A stretch of DNA of 64,000 nt from UBA2040 sp041674745 (GCA_041674745.1 JBAYVD010000011.1:62001-126000), one strand, 5' to 3'. Shown: positions 25,301 to 34,355, numbered from the stretch's first letter. Notes: generated by a model not told the origin, from the letters alone. Made by a program: numbers and translations.

Positions 25301-26803
25301 TCAAAAGAAACCTAACTTGTTTTTATCGTAAGAGATCAACATGTTTTTTGTTTGCGTGTAATGCGCCAACATCATTTTGTGATTTTCTCTACCGAATCCT
25401 GATTTTTTATATCCTCCAAAAGAGGCATGAGCTGGATAAGCGTGGTAATTGTTTACCCAAACGCGTCCTGCTTGAATTGCACGTGGAACTTGGTACAATT
25501 CATGCGCGTCACGTGTCCAAACACCTGCACCCAACCCATACATCGTATCGTTCGCAATTTCAATGGCTTCTTCCACTGTTTTAAAAGTTGTAACGCAGGT
25601 TACTGGTCCAAAAATTTCTTCTTGGAAAATACGCATTTTGTTGTGTCCTTTGAAAATAGTTGGTTGGATGTAAAAGCCATCCGCCAATTCACCTTCCAAA
25701 TGGTTTACTTCACCACCGCAAAGAACTTCCGCTCCTTCTTCTTTACCAATTTTCAAATACGATTGAATTTTCTCGTATTGGTCGTTAGACGATTGAGCAC
25801 CCATCATCGTAGACCCGTCCAATGGATGGCCCATTTTGATAGCGTTGGTGCGCTCAATAACGCGGGTCATGAATTTTTCATAAATGTCTTCTTGTACCAA
25901 AATTCGAGACGGACAAGTACAAACTTCACCTTGATTCAAGGCAAACAAAACTGCGCCTTCAATCGCTTTATCAAAGAATGCATCATCTTCATCTGCAACA
26001 GAGGAGAAGAAAATATTCGGTGATTTCCCGCCCAATTCCATGGTAACGGGTATCAAGTTTTCAGAAGCATATTGCATGATTAAACGACCTGTAGTAGTTT
26101 CACCTGTAAAAGATACTTTCGCTACACGATCCGATTGCGCCAATGGTTTACCTGCTTCCAATCCGAAACCGGTAATCACATTCAAAACGCCTGCTGGTAA
26201 TAAATCTTGAATCAATTCCAAAAGAATCATAATCGACGTTGGCGTTTGTTCCGCTGGTTTTACTACACAGCAGTTACCAGCTGCTAAAGCAGGAGCAATT
26301 TTCCAAGTCGCCATCAAAAGAGGAAAGTTCCAAGGAATGATTTGTCCTACAACACCCAAAGGCTCGTTCAAACAAATGCTTACCGTGTTTTCGTCATGTT
26401 CTGAAATTCCACTTTCATCTGCGCGAATAACACCAGCAAAATAGCGGAAATGGTCAATTACCAACGGTAAATCAGCTGCTCTAGTTTCACGAATCGCTTT
26501 CCCGTTGTCAATTGCTTCAACAATTGCAAGGTATTCTAGATTTTCTTCTATTCGATCAGCAATTTTGTTCAATACACTGCTTCGGTAGGCTGCAGATGAT
26601 TTTCCCCATGTTTTAAAAGCCAAATGTGCCGCATCCAGAGCCGCATCCACATCTTCTTTCGTCGAACGTGCCGCGCTTGTAAACACTTTTCCATCAATTG
26701 GAGAAATGTTATCAAAGTATTCTCCTTTGATTGGAGCAACAAATTTGCCCCCAATAAAATTACCGTATTTTGCCTTAAATTCAGGTCTTTGTGCTATACT
26801 CAT
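25301..26803 (-). CDS. Aldehyde dehydrogenase (NAD(P)-dependent, acetaldehyde-type)
   Basis: The 500-aa protein oxidises aldehydes to acids. NAD binding is marked by PWNFPLLMATWKIAPALAAGNCCVVKP and FTGETTTGRLI; the catalytic glutamate is in VTMELGGKSPN and the nucleophile in NQGEVCTCPSR. The closest pattern is the ExaC/AldB group, which often clusters with DUF779 and an AraC regulator, as here. The ATG at 26803 (MSIAQRPEF) fits the family; an in-frame start at 26851 would lie upstream of the -7 box at 26831-26838. Confidence 0.93.
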   Translation of the reverse strand: MSIAQRPEFKAKYGNFIGGKFVAPIKGEYFDNISPIDGKVFTSAARSTKEDVDAALDAAHLAFKTWGKSSAAYRSSVLNKIADRIEENLEYLAIVEAIDNGKAIRETRAADLPLVIDHFRYFAGVIRADESGISEHDENTVSICLNEPLGVVGQIIPWNFPLLMATWKIAPALAAGNCCVVKPAEQTPTSIMILLELIQDLLPAGVLNVITGFGLEAGKPLAQSDRVAKVSFTGETTTGRLIMQYASENLIPVTMELGGKSPNIFFSSVADEDDAFFDKAIEGAVLFALNQGEVCTCPSRILVQEDIYEKFMTRVIERTNAIKMGHPLDGSTMMGAQSSNDQYEKIQSYLKIGKEEGAEVLCGGEVNHLEGELADGFYIQPTIFKGHNKMRIFQEEIFGPVTCVTTFKTVEEAIEIANDTMYGLGAGVWTRDAHELYQVPRAIQAGRVWVNNYHAYPAHASFGGYKKSGFGRENHKMMLAHYTQTKNMLISYDKNKLGFF

Positions 26804-26830
26804 AGTTACTTGTTTTAGTATTCCTAAAAC

Positions 26831-26888
26831 CAAAAGTATCCGCGAAGTCAAAAAAGGAATAGCACAATTTGACCAAATGATAGCACAA
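26831..26888 (-). promoter_or_regulatory. Promoter and direct-repeat AraC operator of the aldehyde dehydrogenase
   Basis: The -7 box TACTTTTG occupies 26838-26831 on the minus strand. Upstream, TTGTGCTAT occurs twice in direct orientation (26859-26867 and 26880-26888), exactly 21 bp apart, which is two helical turns. The proximal copy sits where the -33 region should be. The same 9-mer occurs inverted within the first codons of the gene (26789-26797). Confidence 0.6.
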
Positions 26889-26943
26889 AAAAGTTTCGAA
26901 GTAGAAAGTCGCAGCAGGAAACCTACCTTTTCCTGAATTAAGG

Positions 26944-27600
26944 TTAGATTTTATTTTTAGTCAACTGAATGCGCACACCATCTTTCATGAGTGTTTCGTC
27001 TCCATAATAATTCCATTCATCCTCTACTGGATAGCTGAATTGAATCGTAGTGATATATTTTGACTCTGACTTTTTAATCAGTTCCGCTAAGTTTAAACAC
27101 AAAGCATCATAAACATAGTTCATATACTTTTTCTTTTCACTGGCAGTATCCGGATTCAAACTGGTTAATTTTTGACTGAGCAAACTTAAGTTCACATGAC
27201 TTTCTAGTAAGTCTATTAGTTCTTTGACGCTTCCCCCATTTTTACTTTTAAAGAAAAAAAGGGCAACATTCAAAGAATCCACTACTTTTTTTTGAGCAAA
27301 CAAAGTTCGGTTCGAAAGCGGTTTTGGATTACCAGGATTCAGTAAAAACGGCTGTTTAGTGAAGGTAAAATTCAAACGAGGATAAATGGTTGGATTCATC
27401 CCTGAATAATCCCAGGCAATGGAGACCATATGTATGTGCTCCTTTCTGCCTAAAAAATGGTTGATAAAACCGCCGAAATCAGGATGCAAAGTAATTTCCG
27501 ATAAGGAAAGCGACCAGGATTCATTGGAAGTATCCAATTGTTTTCTGAAATTTCGAAAATTGATCAGATGAGCATCAGTAGTAAGTTGAGTTTCCATCAT
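26944..27600 (-). CDS. Hypothetical protein (218 aa)
   Basis: I do not recognise this protein. It lacks a signal peptide and transmembrane segment and has several basic, helical segments (KKVVDSLNVALFFFKSKNGGSVKELIDLLESHVN, SEKKKYMNYVYDALCLNLAELIKKSESK). The frame is single, long and uninterrupted, with the codon use of its neighbours. The gap to the next gene upstream carries the purL terminator, so it has its own promoter. Confidence 0.65.
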   Translation of the reverse strand: MMETQLTTDAHLINFRNFRKQLDTSNESWSLSLSEITLHPDFGGFINHFLGRKEHIHMVSIAWDYSGMNPTIYPRLNFTFTKQPFLLNPGNPKPLSNRTLFAQKKVVDSLNVALFFFKSKNGGSVKELIDLLESHVNLSLLSQKLTSLNPDTASEKKKYMNYVYDALCLNLAELIKKSESKYITTIQFSYPVEDEWNYYGDETLMKDGVRIQLTKNKI

Positions 27601-27685
27601 TTTTATTTCAAACTTAACGATTATAGTTGATGGAATTTACAACAAACTTTGGTGATTTTTCCCGAGAATTTGGGGTTTTCCCCAT

Positions 27686-27719
27686 AAAAAAAAGTGACCC
27701 ATTTGGACCACTTTTTTTT
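27686..27719 (-). terminator. purL terminator
   Basis: AAAAAAAAGTG (27686-27696) pairs with CACTTTTTTTT (27709-27719) around the loop acccatttggac. The stem directly follows purL on the minus strand and ends in a T run there. Confidence 0.7.
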
Positions 27720-27736
27720 AAAAAATATTCTAGTGA

Positions 27737-29974
27737 TTAAGCTTCCAAACGTTTGCCTAATGCATTGTCATAGATTTCTTTCGCTTCATGGATAAATCCA
27801 AAATGGTAATCATCCACGGTCATTTTTCCTTTGGTAACGTGTCCTAGCAAAGTAAAGTTCACGCCAGATTCAATCATGAATTCAATGAAATCTTCTTCTT
27901 TGTCTTCTTCAACCGTTACTACTACTCTACTTTGAGATTCTCCAAACAAGAATGCATCTTCTCTGATTTCGGCATCTGTTACAATATCAAATCCTAAATT
28001 TCGAGGAGCAGACATTTCGTACAAGGTAATGAACAAACCACCATCGGCACAATCGTGTACAGCGTTAACTATTTCGTTCGCAATTAATCCTTTTACTTTC
28101 TCTTGTAATTCAAATTCTTTGTCCAAATCAAAGAAAGGTGCTGGAGACTCTTTTACACCGTGGTAACTTACCAAGTATTCAGAAGAAGAAATATCGTTAT
28201 GTGAATCGCCCAAAATAAAAATCAAATCTCCTTTTTGTTTGAAATCCAAACTCATCACTTTGTCTTTGTCCTCCAAAATTCCAATCATTCCAATCGTAGG
28301 CGTTGGGAAAACCGGGATTTCAACTCCATCTATGGATGTTTGGTTGTAGAATGAAACGTTTCCACCGGTTACTGGTGTCGAGAATTTCAAACACGCTTTT
28401 GACATTCCTTTGATCGCCCCAACAAATTGCCAGAAGGATTCTGGATTGTATGGATTTCCAAAGTTCAAACAATTTGTAATCGCAGATGGAACACCACCCG
28501 AACAGACAATGTTTCTTGCTGCTTCTGAAACCGCGATTTGCGTTCCAACTTCCGGATCCGCATGTACGTAACGGGAATTGCAATCCACCGTCATCGCTAA
28601 AGCTTTGTTGGTTCCTTTGATATTTACGACACCTGCATCCGAAGGACGGTTCGTTGTCATGGTTCTTGTTCCAACCATGGAATCGTATTGTTCGTACACC
28701 CATCGTTTGGATGCAATGTTTGGATGTGCCAACAAAGTATTCGCTACCGCCACTAAATCTTCTGGTTGAGGAACGGAATCAATGTTAAATTTTTTGTATT
28801 CTTGGAAGTAAGCTGGTTCTTTGTATTCTCGTTCGTAAACGGGAGCACCGCCACCCAAAACCAAGGATTCAGCTGGAACGTCGCCTACCAATTCACCATT
28901 CATGAAATAACGAACTTGCGTGGAATCTGTAACAACTCCAATTTCCTCTGCATGCAAATCCCATTTATCGAAAATGCGTTTCACTTCTTCTTCGTGTCCT
29001 TTGTTTACGACTACCAACATTCGCTCTTGCGATTCTGAAAGCAAAATCTCATACGGTAACATATTATCTTGGCGTGTTGGAACGCGGTCCAAATGAACAT
29101 CCATTCCGACATTACCACCTGCACTCATTTCACATGAAGAACAAGTAATTCCTGCCGCACCCATGTCTTGCATTCCTGCAACTGCGTCGGTTGTCAGCAA
29201 CTCCATGGTTGCTTCCAATAACAATTTTTCCATAAATGGATCACCCACTTGTACAGATGGCAAATCCGATGCAGATTCTTCTGTAATATCTTTTGAAGCG
29301 AACGCGGCACCTGCAATTCCGTCTTTTCCTGTAGAAGAACCTACAATGAAAACCGGGTTGCCGGGTCCTTTAGATTTCGCTGAAATAATCTTTTTAGAGT
29401 CGATGATTCCTGCAGAGAAAGCATTCACCAAAGGATTTGTGTTGTAGGAATCATCGAAGAAAACTTCTCCTCCAACGATTGGAATACCAAACGCATTTCC
29501 ATAATCGCCAATTCCTTTTGTAACACCTTTCACCAACCACTTTGTGCGGTCGCGATCGATGTTTCCAAAACGAAGGGAATTCAATTGAGCAATGGGACGA
29601 GCACCCATTGTGAAAATATCACGGTTGATACCACCAACACCCGTTGCCGCGCCTTGATACGGCTCCAATGCACTTGGGTGATTGTGTGATTCGATTTTAA
29701 ATGCGCAACCCAAACCATCTCCGATATCGACCAATCCAGCATTTTCTTCACCGGCTTTCACCAACATATGTGGACCATCTTTGGGCAATTGTTTCAACCA
29801 AAAAATCGAGTTTTTATACGAGCAATGTTCCGACCACATGACAGAATAAACGGCCGTTTCTGTAAAATTGGGTGTACGACCCAAAATCTCTTTGATTTTA
29901 TCAAATTCATCAGGTCTTAAGCCTAATTCTACTGCTTGTTCTAGTGTTGCTTCTTTTTGTAATGTGCTTTCCAT
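27737..29974 (-). CDS. purL: Phosphoribosylformylglycinamidine synthase subunit PurL
   Basis: The 745-aa enzyme makes FGAM from FGAR with ATP and glutamine-derived ammonia in purine synthesis. The small-type PurL pattern is present: YSVMWSEHCSYKNS, FKIESHNHPSALEPYQGAATGVGGINRDIFTMGARP and a second GAAGITCSSCEMSAGG half; the C-terminal half repeats the fold (NAVHDCADGGLFITLYEM). No glutaminase domain is fused, so separate PurQ and PurS would be needed and are not in the window. The ATG at 29974 lies after a TAnnTTTG box at 29992-29999; the upstream ATG at 30004 would precede that box. Confidence 0.95.
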   Translation of the reverse strand: MESTLQKEATLEQAVELGLRPDEFDKIKEILGRTPNFTETAVYSVMWSEHCSYKNSIFWLKQLPKDGPHMLVKAGEENAGLVDIGDGLGCAFKIESHNHPSALEPYQGAATGVGGINRDIFTMGARPIAQLNSLRFGNIDRDRTKWLVKGVTKGIGDYGNAFGIPIVGGEVFFDDSYNTNPLVNAFSAGIIDSKKIISAKSKGPGNPVFIVGSSTGKDGIAGAAFASKDITEESASDLPSVQVGDPFMEKLLLEATMELLTTDAVAGMQDMGAAGITCSSCEMSAGGNVGMDVHLDRVPTRQDNMLPYEILLSESQERMLVVVNKGHEEEVKRIFDKWDLHAEEIGVVTDSTQVRYFMNGELVGDVPAESLVLGGGAPVYEREYKEPAYFQEYKKFNIDSVPQPEDLVAVANTLLAHPNIASKRWVYEQYDSMVGTRTMTTNRPSDAGVVNIKGTNKALAMTVDCNSRYVHADPEVGTQIAVSEAARNIVCSGGVPSAITNCLNFGNPYNPESFWQFVGAIKGMSKACLKFSTPVTGGNVSFYNQTSIDGVEIPVFPTPTIGMIGILEDKDKVMSLDFKQKGDLIFILGDSHNDISSSEYLVSYHGVKESPAPFFDLDKEFELQEKVKGLIANEIVNAVHDCADGGLFITLYEMSAPRNLGFDIVTDAEIREDAFLFGESQSRVVVTVEEDKEEDFIEFMIESGVNFTLLGHVTKGKMTVDDYHFGFIHEAKEIYDNALGKRLEA

Positions 29975-29991
29975 AACGCTCGATTGAGGTG

Positions 29992-29999
29992 CAAAATTA
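29992..29999 (-). promoter_or_regulatory. -7 box of purL
   Basis: The minus strand reads TAATTTTG, a full TAnnTTTG match, 17 nt before the ATG at 29974. A -33 TTG is not obvious. Confidence 0.45.
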
Positions 30000-30095
30000 A
30001 TCAAATTATCTGTGAAAGGAAGGACTAGTTTTCACGAATAAGAGAAGTTTTTCACACATCTATGGTTCTAACTTCTGGTGTTGAGTAGATATTTC

Positions 30096-30468
30096 ATCCC
30101 GATGGGATTCGGATTCGGGGTACGCATTTTGGGATTAGATACATTGCATCCCGATGGGATTTCATTTTGAGTGAGAATTTCATGTCTCTCAGATTTCATC
30201 TCGATGGGATTCAGATTTATAGTTAGCGCTTTGAGCCTTGGCACATTTCATCCCTATGGGATTCGGATTCGAGGTAATCATTTTGAGATTAGATACATTA
30301 CATCCCGATGGGATTTCATTTTGAGTGAGAATTTAATGCCTTTTAGATTTCATCCCGATTGGATTCAGATTTATAGTTAGCGCTTTGAGCCTTGGCACAT
30401 TTCATCCCGATGTGATTCGGATTCGGGGTACGCATATTGGGATTAAATACATTACATCCCGATGGGAT
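30096..30468. repeat. Array of 13-nt palindromes ATCCC-GAT-GGGAT, higher-order period 154 bp
   Basis: Eight dyads of the form ATCCCgatGGGAT start at 30096, 30148, 30198, 30250, 30302, 30352, 30404 and 30456, spaced 52, 50, 52, 52, 50, 52 and 52 nt. Every third element repeats with exactly 154-bp spacing, and the linkers fall in three types following the same order (CGGATTCGGGG, TCATTTTGAG, CAGATTTATAG). Variants keep a stem-like structure, for example ATCTC at 30198 (G-T pair) and ATCCCTAT at 30250 (loop change). Confidence 0.9.
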
Positions 30469-30477
30469 TTCATTTTG

Positions 30478-30614
30478 AAACCAAGTCCTGTAAGGACGAT
30501 ATCCTTTAACCACAAAAGCTTCCCAACGCAGCAAAAGTCCCAGCGGGACGACATATTTTGCCTAAATTTTAGAAATAGAACTGATAAATCTTGCTTTAAA
30601 TCAACTTTTGAAAT
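30478..30614. repeat. Composite repeat block, copy 1 (GTCCT/AGGAC and GTCCC/GGGAC dyads)
   Basis: The block contains GTCCT-GTA-AGGAC at 30485-30497 and GTCCC-AGC-GGGAC at 30537-30549, each a 5-bp stem with a 3-nt loop, and a conserved tail that includes one AAATCTTGCTTT unit. A near-identical copy lies at 30788-30948. Confidence 0.9.
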
Positions 30615-30617
30615 TAC

Positions 30618-30778
30618 ATCCCGATGGGATTTCATTGTTTTTTTTAGACCGTGTTGATTTCAGCCCAATGGGATTCGGATTTGAGGTAAGCATTTTGAGA
30701 TTAGATGCATTTCATCCCGATGGGATTCGGATTCGGGGTAAGCATTTTGAGATTAGATACATTACATCTCGATGGGAT
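30618..30778. repeat. Second group of ATCCC-GAT-GGGAT dyads
   Basis: Dyads start at 30618, 30662 (AGCCCAATGGGAT, with a G-T pair), 30714 and 30766 (ATCTCGATGGGAT), spaced 44, 52 and 52 nt. Linkers are of the same types as in the first group. Confidence 0.88.
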
Positions 30779-30787
30779 TTCATTGGT

Positions 30788-30948
30788 AAACCAAGTCCTG
30801 TAAGGACGATATCCTTGTAACCACAAAAACCTCCCAACTCGCAAAAGTCCCAGCGGGACGACATATTTTGCCGAAATTTTAGAAATAGAACTGATAAATC
30901 TTGCTTTAAATCTTGCTTTAAATCTTGCTTTAAATCAACTTTTGAAAT
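30788..30948. repeat. Composite repeat block, copy 2, with a 12-bp tandem expansion
   Basis: This is a second copy of the block at 30478, with GTCCT-GTA-AGGAC at 30795-30807 and GTCCC-AGC-GGGAC at 30847-30859. AAATCTTGCTTT is repeated three times in tandem at 30896-30931, whereas copy 1 has it once. The block ends 32 nt before the transposase gene. Confidence 0.9.
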
Positions 30949-30980
30949 AACTTAAAGTGAAAATTTTAAAATACTACTAA

Positions 30981-31448
30981 ATGGCGAACACCTATACCCA
31001 GATTTACATGCAATTTGTTTGCGTGGTAAAGTATCGAAGCAACCTGATCCATACATCATGGAAAGTTGAACTATACAAATATATTACCGGCATTGTTGAA
31101 GCGAAAGGTCATAAACTTTTAGCAATTAATGGAATGCCGGATCACCTGCATATATTGATTTCGATGAAGCCCCATCAATCTACTTCTGAACTTTGTCAAG
31201 TAATCAAAGCAAATTCATCACGTTGGATTAATGAACGGAAATTTACTCGATCGAAATTCGAATGGCAAAGTGGTTTTGGCGCTTTTTCATATTCAAAATC
31301 ACACGTATCGAGCGTTGCAACGTATATTCATAATCAAGAAATTCATCACGCCAAAAAGACTTTTCACAAAGAGTATCAGGAATTTCTAATAGAACATGAG
31401 ATTGATTTTGATGAGAACTATACTTTTCATGAACCTTTGGATGAGTAG
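30981..31448 (+). CDS. IS200/IS605-like Y1 (HUH) transposase, probably REP-associated
   Basis: The 155-aa protein has the IS200-type fold: an HUH motif with H55 and H57 in MPDHLHILIS, and the catalytic tyrosine Y115 in VATYIHNQEIHH. The segments MANTYTQIYMQFV, LLAINGMPDHLHIL and WQSGFGAFSYSKS are typical of Bacteroidota copies. The gene is intact and is framed on both sides by the palindromic array. Single-strand Y1 enzymes recognise imperfect hairpins, so it probably acts on these dyads. Whether it is a canonical IS200 or a REP-associated tyrosine transposase cannot be decided from sequence alone. Confidence 0.9.
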   Translation: MANTYTQIYMQFVCVVKYRSNLIHTSWKVELYKYITGIVEAKGHKLLAINGMPDHLHILISMKPHQSTSELCQVIKANSSRWINERKFTRSKFEWQSGFGAFSYSKSHVSSVATYIHNQEIHHAKKTFHKEYQEFLIEHEIDFDENYTFHEPLDE

Positions 31449-31458
31449 GAGATGTATC

Positions 31459-31523
31459 ATCCCGATGGGATTCCTATTACGATTGATTTTCTTCAGATTA
31501 GCGACATTTCATCACGATGTGAT
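31459..31523. repeat. Palindrome array continues downstream of the transposase
   Basis: ATCCCGATGGGAT at 31459-31471 and ATCACGATGTGAT at 31511-31523 are again 52 bp apart. In the second, both arms have changed (C to A, G to T), so base pairing is preserved. Confidence 0.88.
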
Positions 31524-31648
31524 TTCATTTTAAACTAGAATTTGATTCGTTTCACCTTAGATTGGAATTTGATAGATACTTAAGTTATTGAACCTCCTAT
31601 TTTCAAATCTTTCCTTAACTTCGCCACTCAAATAGATATTTAGCGAAT

Positions 31649-33040
31649 ATGAATTACGATATTATTGTCATAGGAAGTGGACCAGGTGGATATGTAACTG
31701 CCATTCGTGCCGCGCAATTGGGTTTGAAAACGGCAATTGTAGAAAAAGAAAATCTTGGAGGAGTTTGTTTGAATTGGGGTTGTATCCCAACAAAAGCATT
31801 GTTAAAAAGTGCCAACGTTTTCGAATACATCAACCATGCAGCTGATTATGGAATCAAAGTGGCGGCACCAACTGCTGATTTTGGTGGAATGGTCAACCGA
31901 AGTCGTGACGTAGCCGGCGGTATGAGCAAAGGTGTTCAATTCTTGTTGAAAAAAAACAAAATTGACGTTTTGATGGGTACTGGTGTTGTGAAACCTGGTA
32001 AAAAAGTAGCGGTTACAGATGCGGATGGCAAAGTAACGGAGTACGCAGCTGACAAAGGTTTGATCATCGCTACTGGCGCTAGAAGTCGTCAATTGCCAAA
32101 CTTACCACAAGACGGTGAAAAAATCATTGGTTACCGTGAAGCAATGACATTGAAATCACAGCCGAAAAAATTAGTTGTGGTTGGTTCAGGTGCTATCGGT
32201 GTTGAGTTTGCTTATTTCTACAACGCGATCGGAACAGAAGTTACAATCATAGAATACATGCCAAACATCGTTCCGATTGAAGACATTGAAGTTTCAAAGC
32301 AATTGGAAAAATCTTTCAAAAAAGCAGGAATCAATGTGATGACAGGTTCATCTGTTGAATCGGTTAGCACGAAAGGTAAAGGTTGTGTTGTAACCGTAAA
32401 AACAGCAAAAGGAGAAGAAAAAATCGAATGCGATGTTGTTCTTTCTGCCGTTGGTATTGAGGCCAACATTCAAAATATTGGTTTGGAAGAAATGGGAATT
32501 GTAACGGATAAAGGTCGTATTCTTGTAAACGATTTCTACCAAACAAACATTCCAGGCTATTATGCAATCGGCGATGTAATTCCAACTGCTGCTTTGGCAC
32601 ACGTTGCTTCTGCTGAAGGTATTATTTGTGTTGAGAAAATAGCAGGACACAATCCAGAACCATTGGATTATGGAAATATCCCAGGATGTACTTATGCTTC
32701 TCCTGAAATTTCATCCGTTGGAATGACAGAAGCACAGGCGATCGAAAAAGGATTCAAAATCAAAGTAGGTAAATTCCCATTCTCAGCTTCAGGTAAAGCA
32801 AGTGCTGCCGGAGCAAAAGATGGATTTGTGAAGTTGATTTTCGACGAACAATACGGTGAAGTTTTAGGTGCACATATGATTGGCGCTAACGTAACTGAGA
32901 TGATTGCTGAAATCGTTGCGATTCGCAAACTGGAAACAACCGGTCATGAGTTGATCAAAACAGTTCACCCGCATCCAACCATGTCGGAAGCGATCATGGA
33001 AGCGGCAGCGGCAGCTTACGGAGAGGTGATTCACTTGTAA
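31649..33040 (+). CDS. lpdA: Dihydrolipoyl dehydrogenase
   Basis: The 463-aa flavoenzyme is the E3 component of the pyruvate and 2-oxoglutarate dehydrogenase complexes. FAD binding is in VIGSGPGGYVTAIRAAQLG, the redox-active disulfide is C40/C45 in GGVCLNWGCIPTKALL, NAD binding is in LVVVGSGAIGVEFAYFYNAIG, and the C-terminal HPHPTMSEA carries the catalytic histidine of the partner subunit. The E1/E2 genes are not nearby. It is followed by a strong terminator. Confidence 0.96.
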   Translation: MNYDIIVIGSGPGGYVTAIRAAQLGLKTAIVEKENLGGVCLNWGCIPTKALLKSANVFEYINHAADYGIKVAAPTADFGGMVNRSRDVAGGMSKGVQFLLKKNKIDVLMGTGVVKPGKKVAVTDADGKVTEYAADKGLIIATGARSRQLPNLPQDGEKIIGYREAMTLKSQPKKLVVVGSGAIGVEFAYFYNAIGTEVTIIEYMPNIVPIEDIEVSKQLEKSFKKAGINVMTGSSVESVSTKGKGCVVTVKTAKGEEKIECDVVLSAVGIEANIQNIGLEEMGIVTDKGRILVNDFYQTNIPGYYAIGDVIPTAALAHVASAEGIICVEKIAGHNPEPLDYGNIPGCTYASPEISSVGMTEAQAIEKGFKIKVGKFPFSASGKASAAGAKDGFVKLIFDEQYGEVLGAHMIGANVTEMIAEIVAIRKLETTGHELIKTVHPHPTMSEAIMEAAAAAYGEVIHL

Positions 33041-33060
33041 TCCAATTTAAACTATATTTC

Positions 33061-33095
33061 AAAGCCGAATTTCAAAAAAGAAGTTCGGCTTTTTA
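33061..33095 (+). terminator. lpdA terminator
   Basis: AAAGCCGAA (33061-33069) pairs perfectly with TTCGGCTTT (33084-33092) and is followed by T residues. Confidence 0.8.
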
Positions 33096-33212
33096 GCTCT
33101 TACCAACACAGGATCCCAACTCCATCGAATATTTATCAAAACCAAAACATTTATTTTCTACTTTTGAAACGTGATCGATTTGAAATTGTCAAAATAATTT
33201 CCAGCATTCTAT

Positions 33213-34355
33213 ATGCCAAAATTGAAGTATATTTTTCTCTTGTTGCTTTTCTCCTTAGGCATCAAAGTAGTTTATTTAATTGTCAATGTTACTTTTGCTG
33301 AGGAACCTCTCTACGGAAATGTGTACGAAAAGTATATCCAAACCACAAGAAAATATGATGCTTACTGGTATCAAAAAATTGCGGAAAATGGTTACCCAAT
33401 CGTCACAAAGAAAATCGATTTAGGGTACGCCAACGCCAAAGATTTCAAACAAAGCGAATGGGCATTTTTCCCGCTTTATCCCAAACTACTGGCTGGAATG
33501 AAAAATGTGTTGGGGATGGGTTATGCTTCCGCCGCATTTGTACTCAGTCTATTGTTTTCATTTCTTTCCATGCTTGGCATGTTTTGGTTTGGTCTTCTAT
33601 TTCTAAAAAATGAACAAAATGCCTTGTATGCCACCGTACTTCTTTTTTGCTTTCCATTTGCCTTTTATTTTTCCATGTTTTATACTGAGGCGCTCTTCTT
33701 CACTTTTCTGATTTTCAGTTTTATTGCTATTCATTTCAAAAGACAAGTACTCCTGTCTTTTTTAATAATTCCTTTGATTTTGTTGCGCCCTAATGGATTG
33801 TTCTTATTAATACCTTTGTTTGTTTATTATTTGGAACAAAATAATTTATTGGTTAAATGGAAATTAGATTGGCAAAACGTAAAGTCAAAAAAAACAATCC
33901 TCACTTCTTTGGCCTTTTTAACGGGTCCAATCGCCTTCCTTCTTTACTGTTATTACCAATACAAAATGACTGGTTTCCCTTTTGCATTCAGCATTGCTCA
34001 AGCCGGTTGGTACAGAGAATTCATGTTTCCCCTACTCGCATTTTTTAGAAAAGGCGATTTGGCCACCCAATTCAATTCCATATATTCCATATTCGCTATA
34101 CTTTTTGCCTTTTCTATCCGAAAAAAGTTACCAATCAGCTTAAATCTTTTAATTTGGATTAGTCTGATTCTCCCACTCTGTTCCGGATCGGTTACCTCCA
34201 TGACTCGTTTCATTTCCATTATTTTTCCTTTTTTTTTAGTTTTAGGAAAACAAATTGCGATGTCAAATAAAAAATATTTGTGGCTCGTGATTTTACTCGG
34301 ATTTCACTTACTAACTTTCGTTACCTGGGTGCAAAATTTAGTGATAAGCAACTGA
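33213..34355 (+). CDS. PIG-V-like mannosyltransferase (GT-C fold membrane protein)
   Basis: The 380-aa protein has about nine transmembrane helices. The motifs KYDAYWYQKIAENGYP, EWAFFPLYPKLLAG, FYFSMFYTEALFFTFLIFSF and LRPNGLFLLIPLFVYY match the PIG-V (GPI mannosyltransferase 2, Mannosyl_trans2) family, including the lumenal DxxxYxxIAxxGYP loop. Bacterial members are thought to glycosylate lipids or surface polymers at the inner membrane with polyprenyl-phosphate donors; the substrate here is unknown. Confidence 0.75.
   Translation: MPKLKYIFLLLLFSLGIKVVYLIVNVTFAEEPLYGNVYEKYIQTTRKYDAYWYQKIAENGYPIVTKKIDLGYANAKDFKQSEWAFFPLYPKLLAGMKNVLGMGYASAAFVLSLLFSFLSMLGMFWFGLLFLKNEQNALYATVLLFCFPFAFYFSMFYTEALFFTFLIFSFIAIHFKRQVLLSFLIIPLILLRPNGLFLLIPLFVYYLEQNNLLVKWKLDWQNVKSKKTILTSLAFLTGPIAFLLYCYYQYKMTGFPFAFSIAQAGWYREFMFPLLAFFRKGDLATQFNSIYSIFAILFAFSIRKKLPISLNLLIWISLILPLCSGSVTSMTRFISIIFPFFLVLGKQIAMSNKKYLWLVILLGFHLLTFVTWVQNLVISN

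Noticed and set aside
30096..30778. CRISPR-like array with about 52-nt spacing
   Set aside because: The repeats are only 13-15 nt and are palindromic, the would-be spacers recur in a fixed three-way order, and no cas genes are present. It is a REP-like array with a Y1 transposase.
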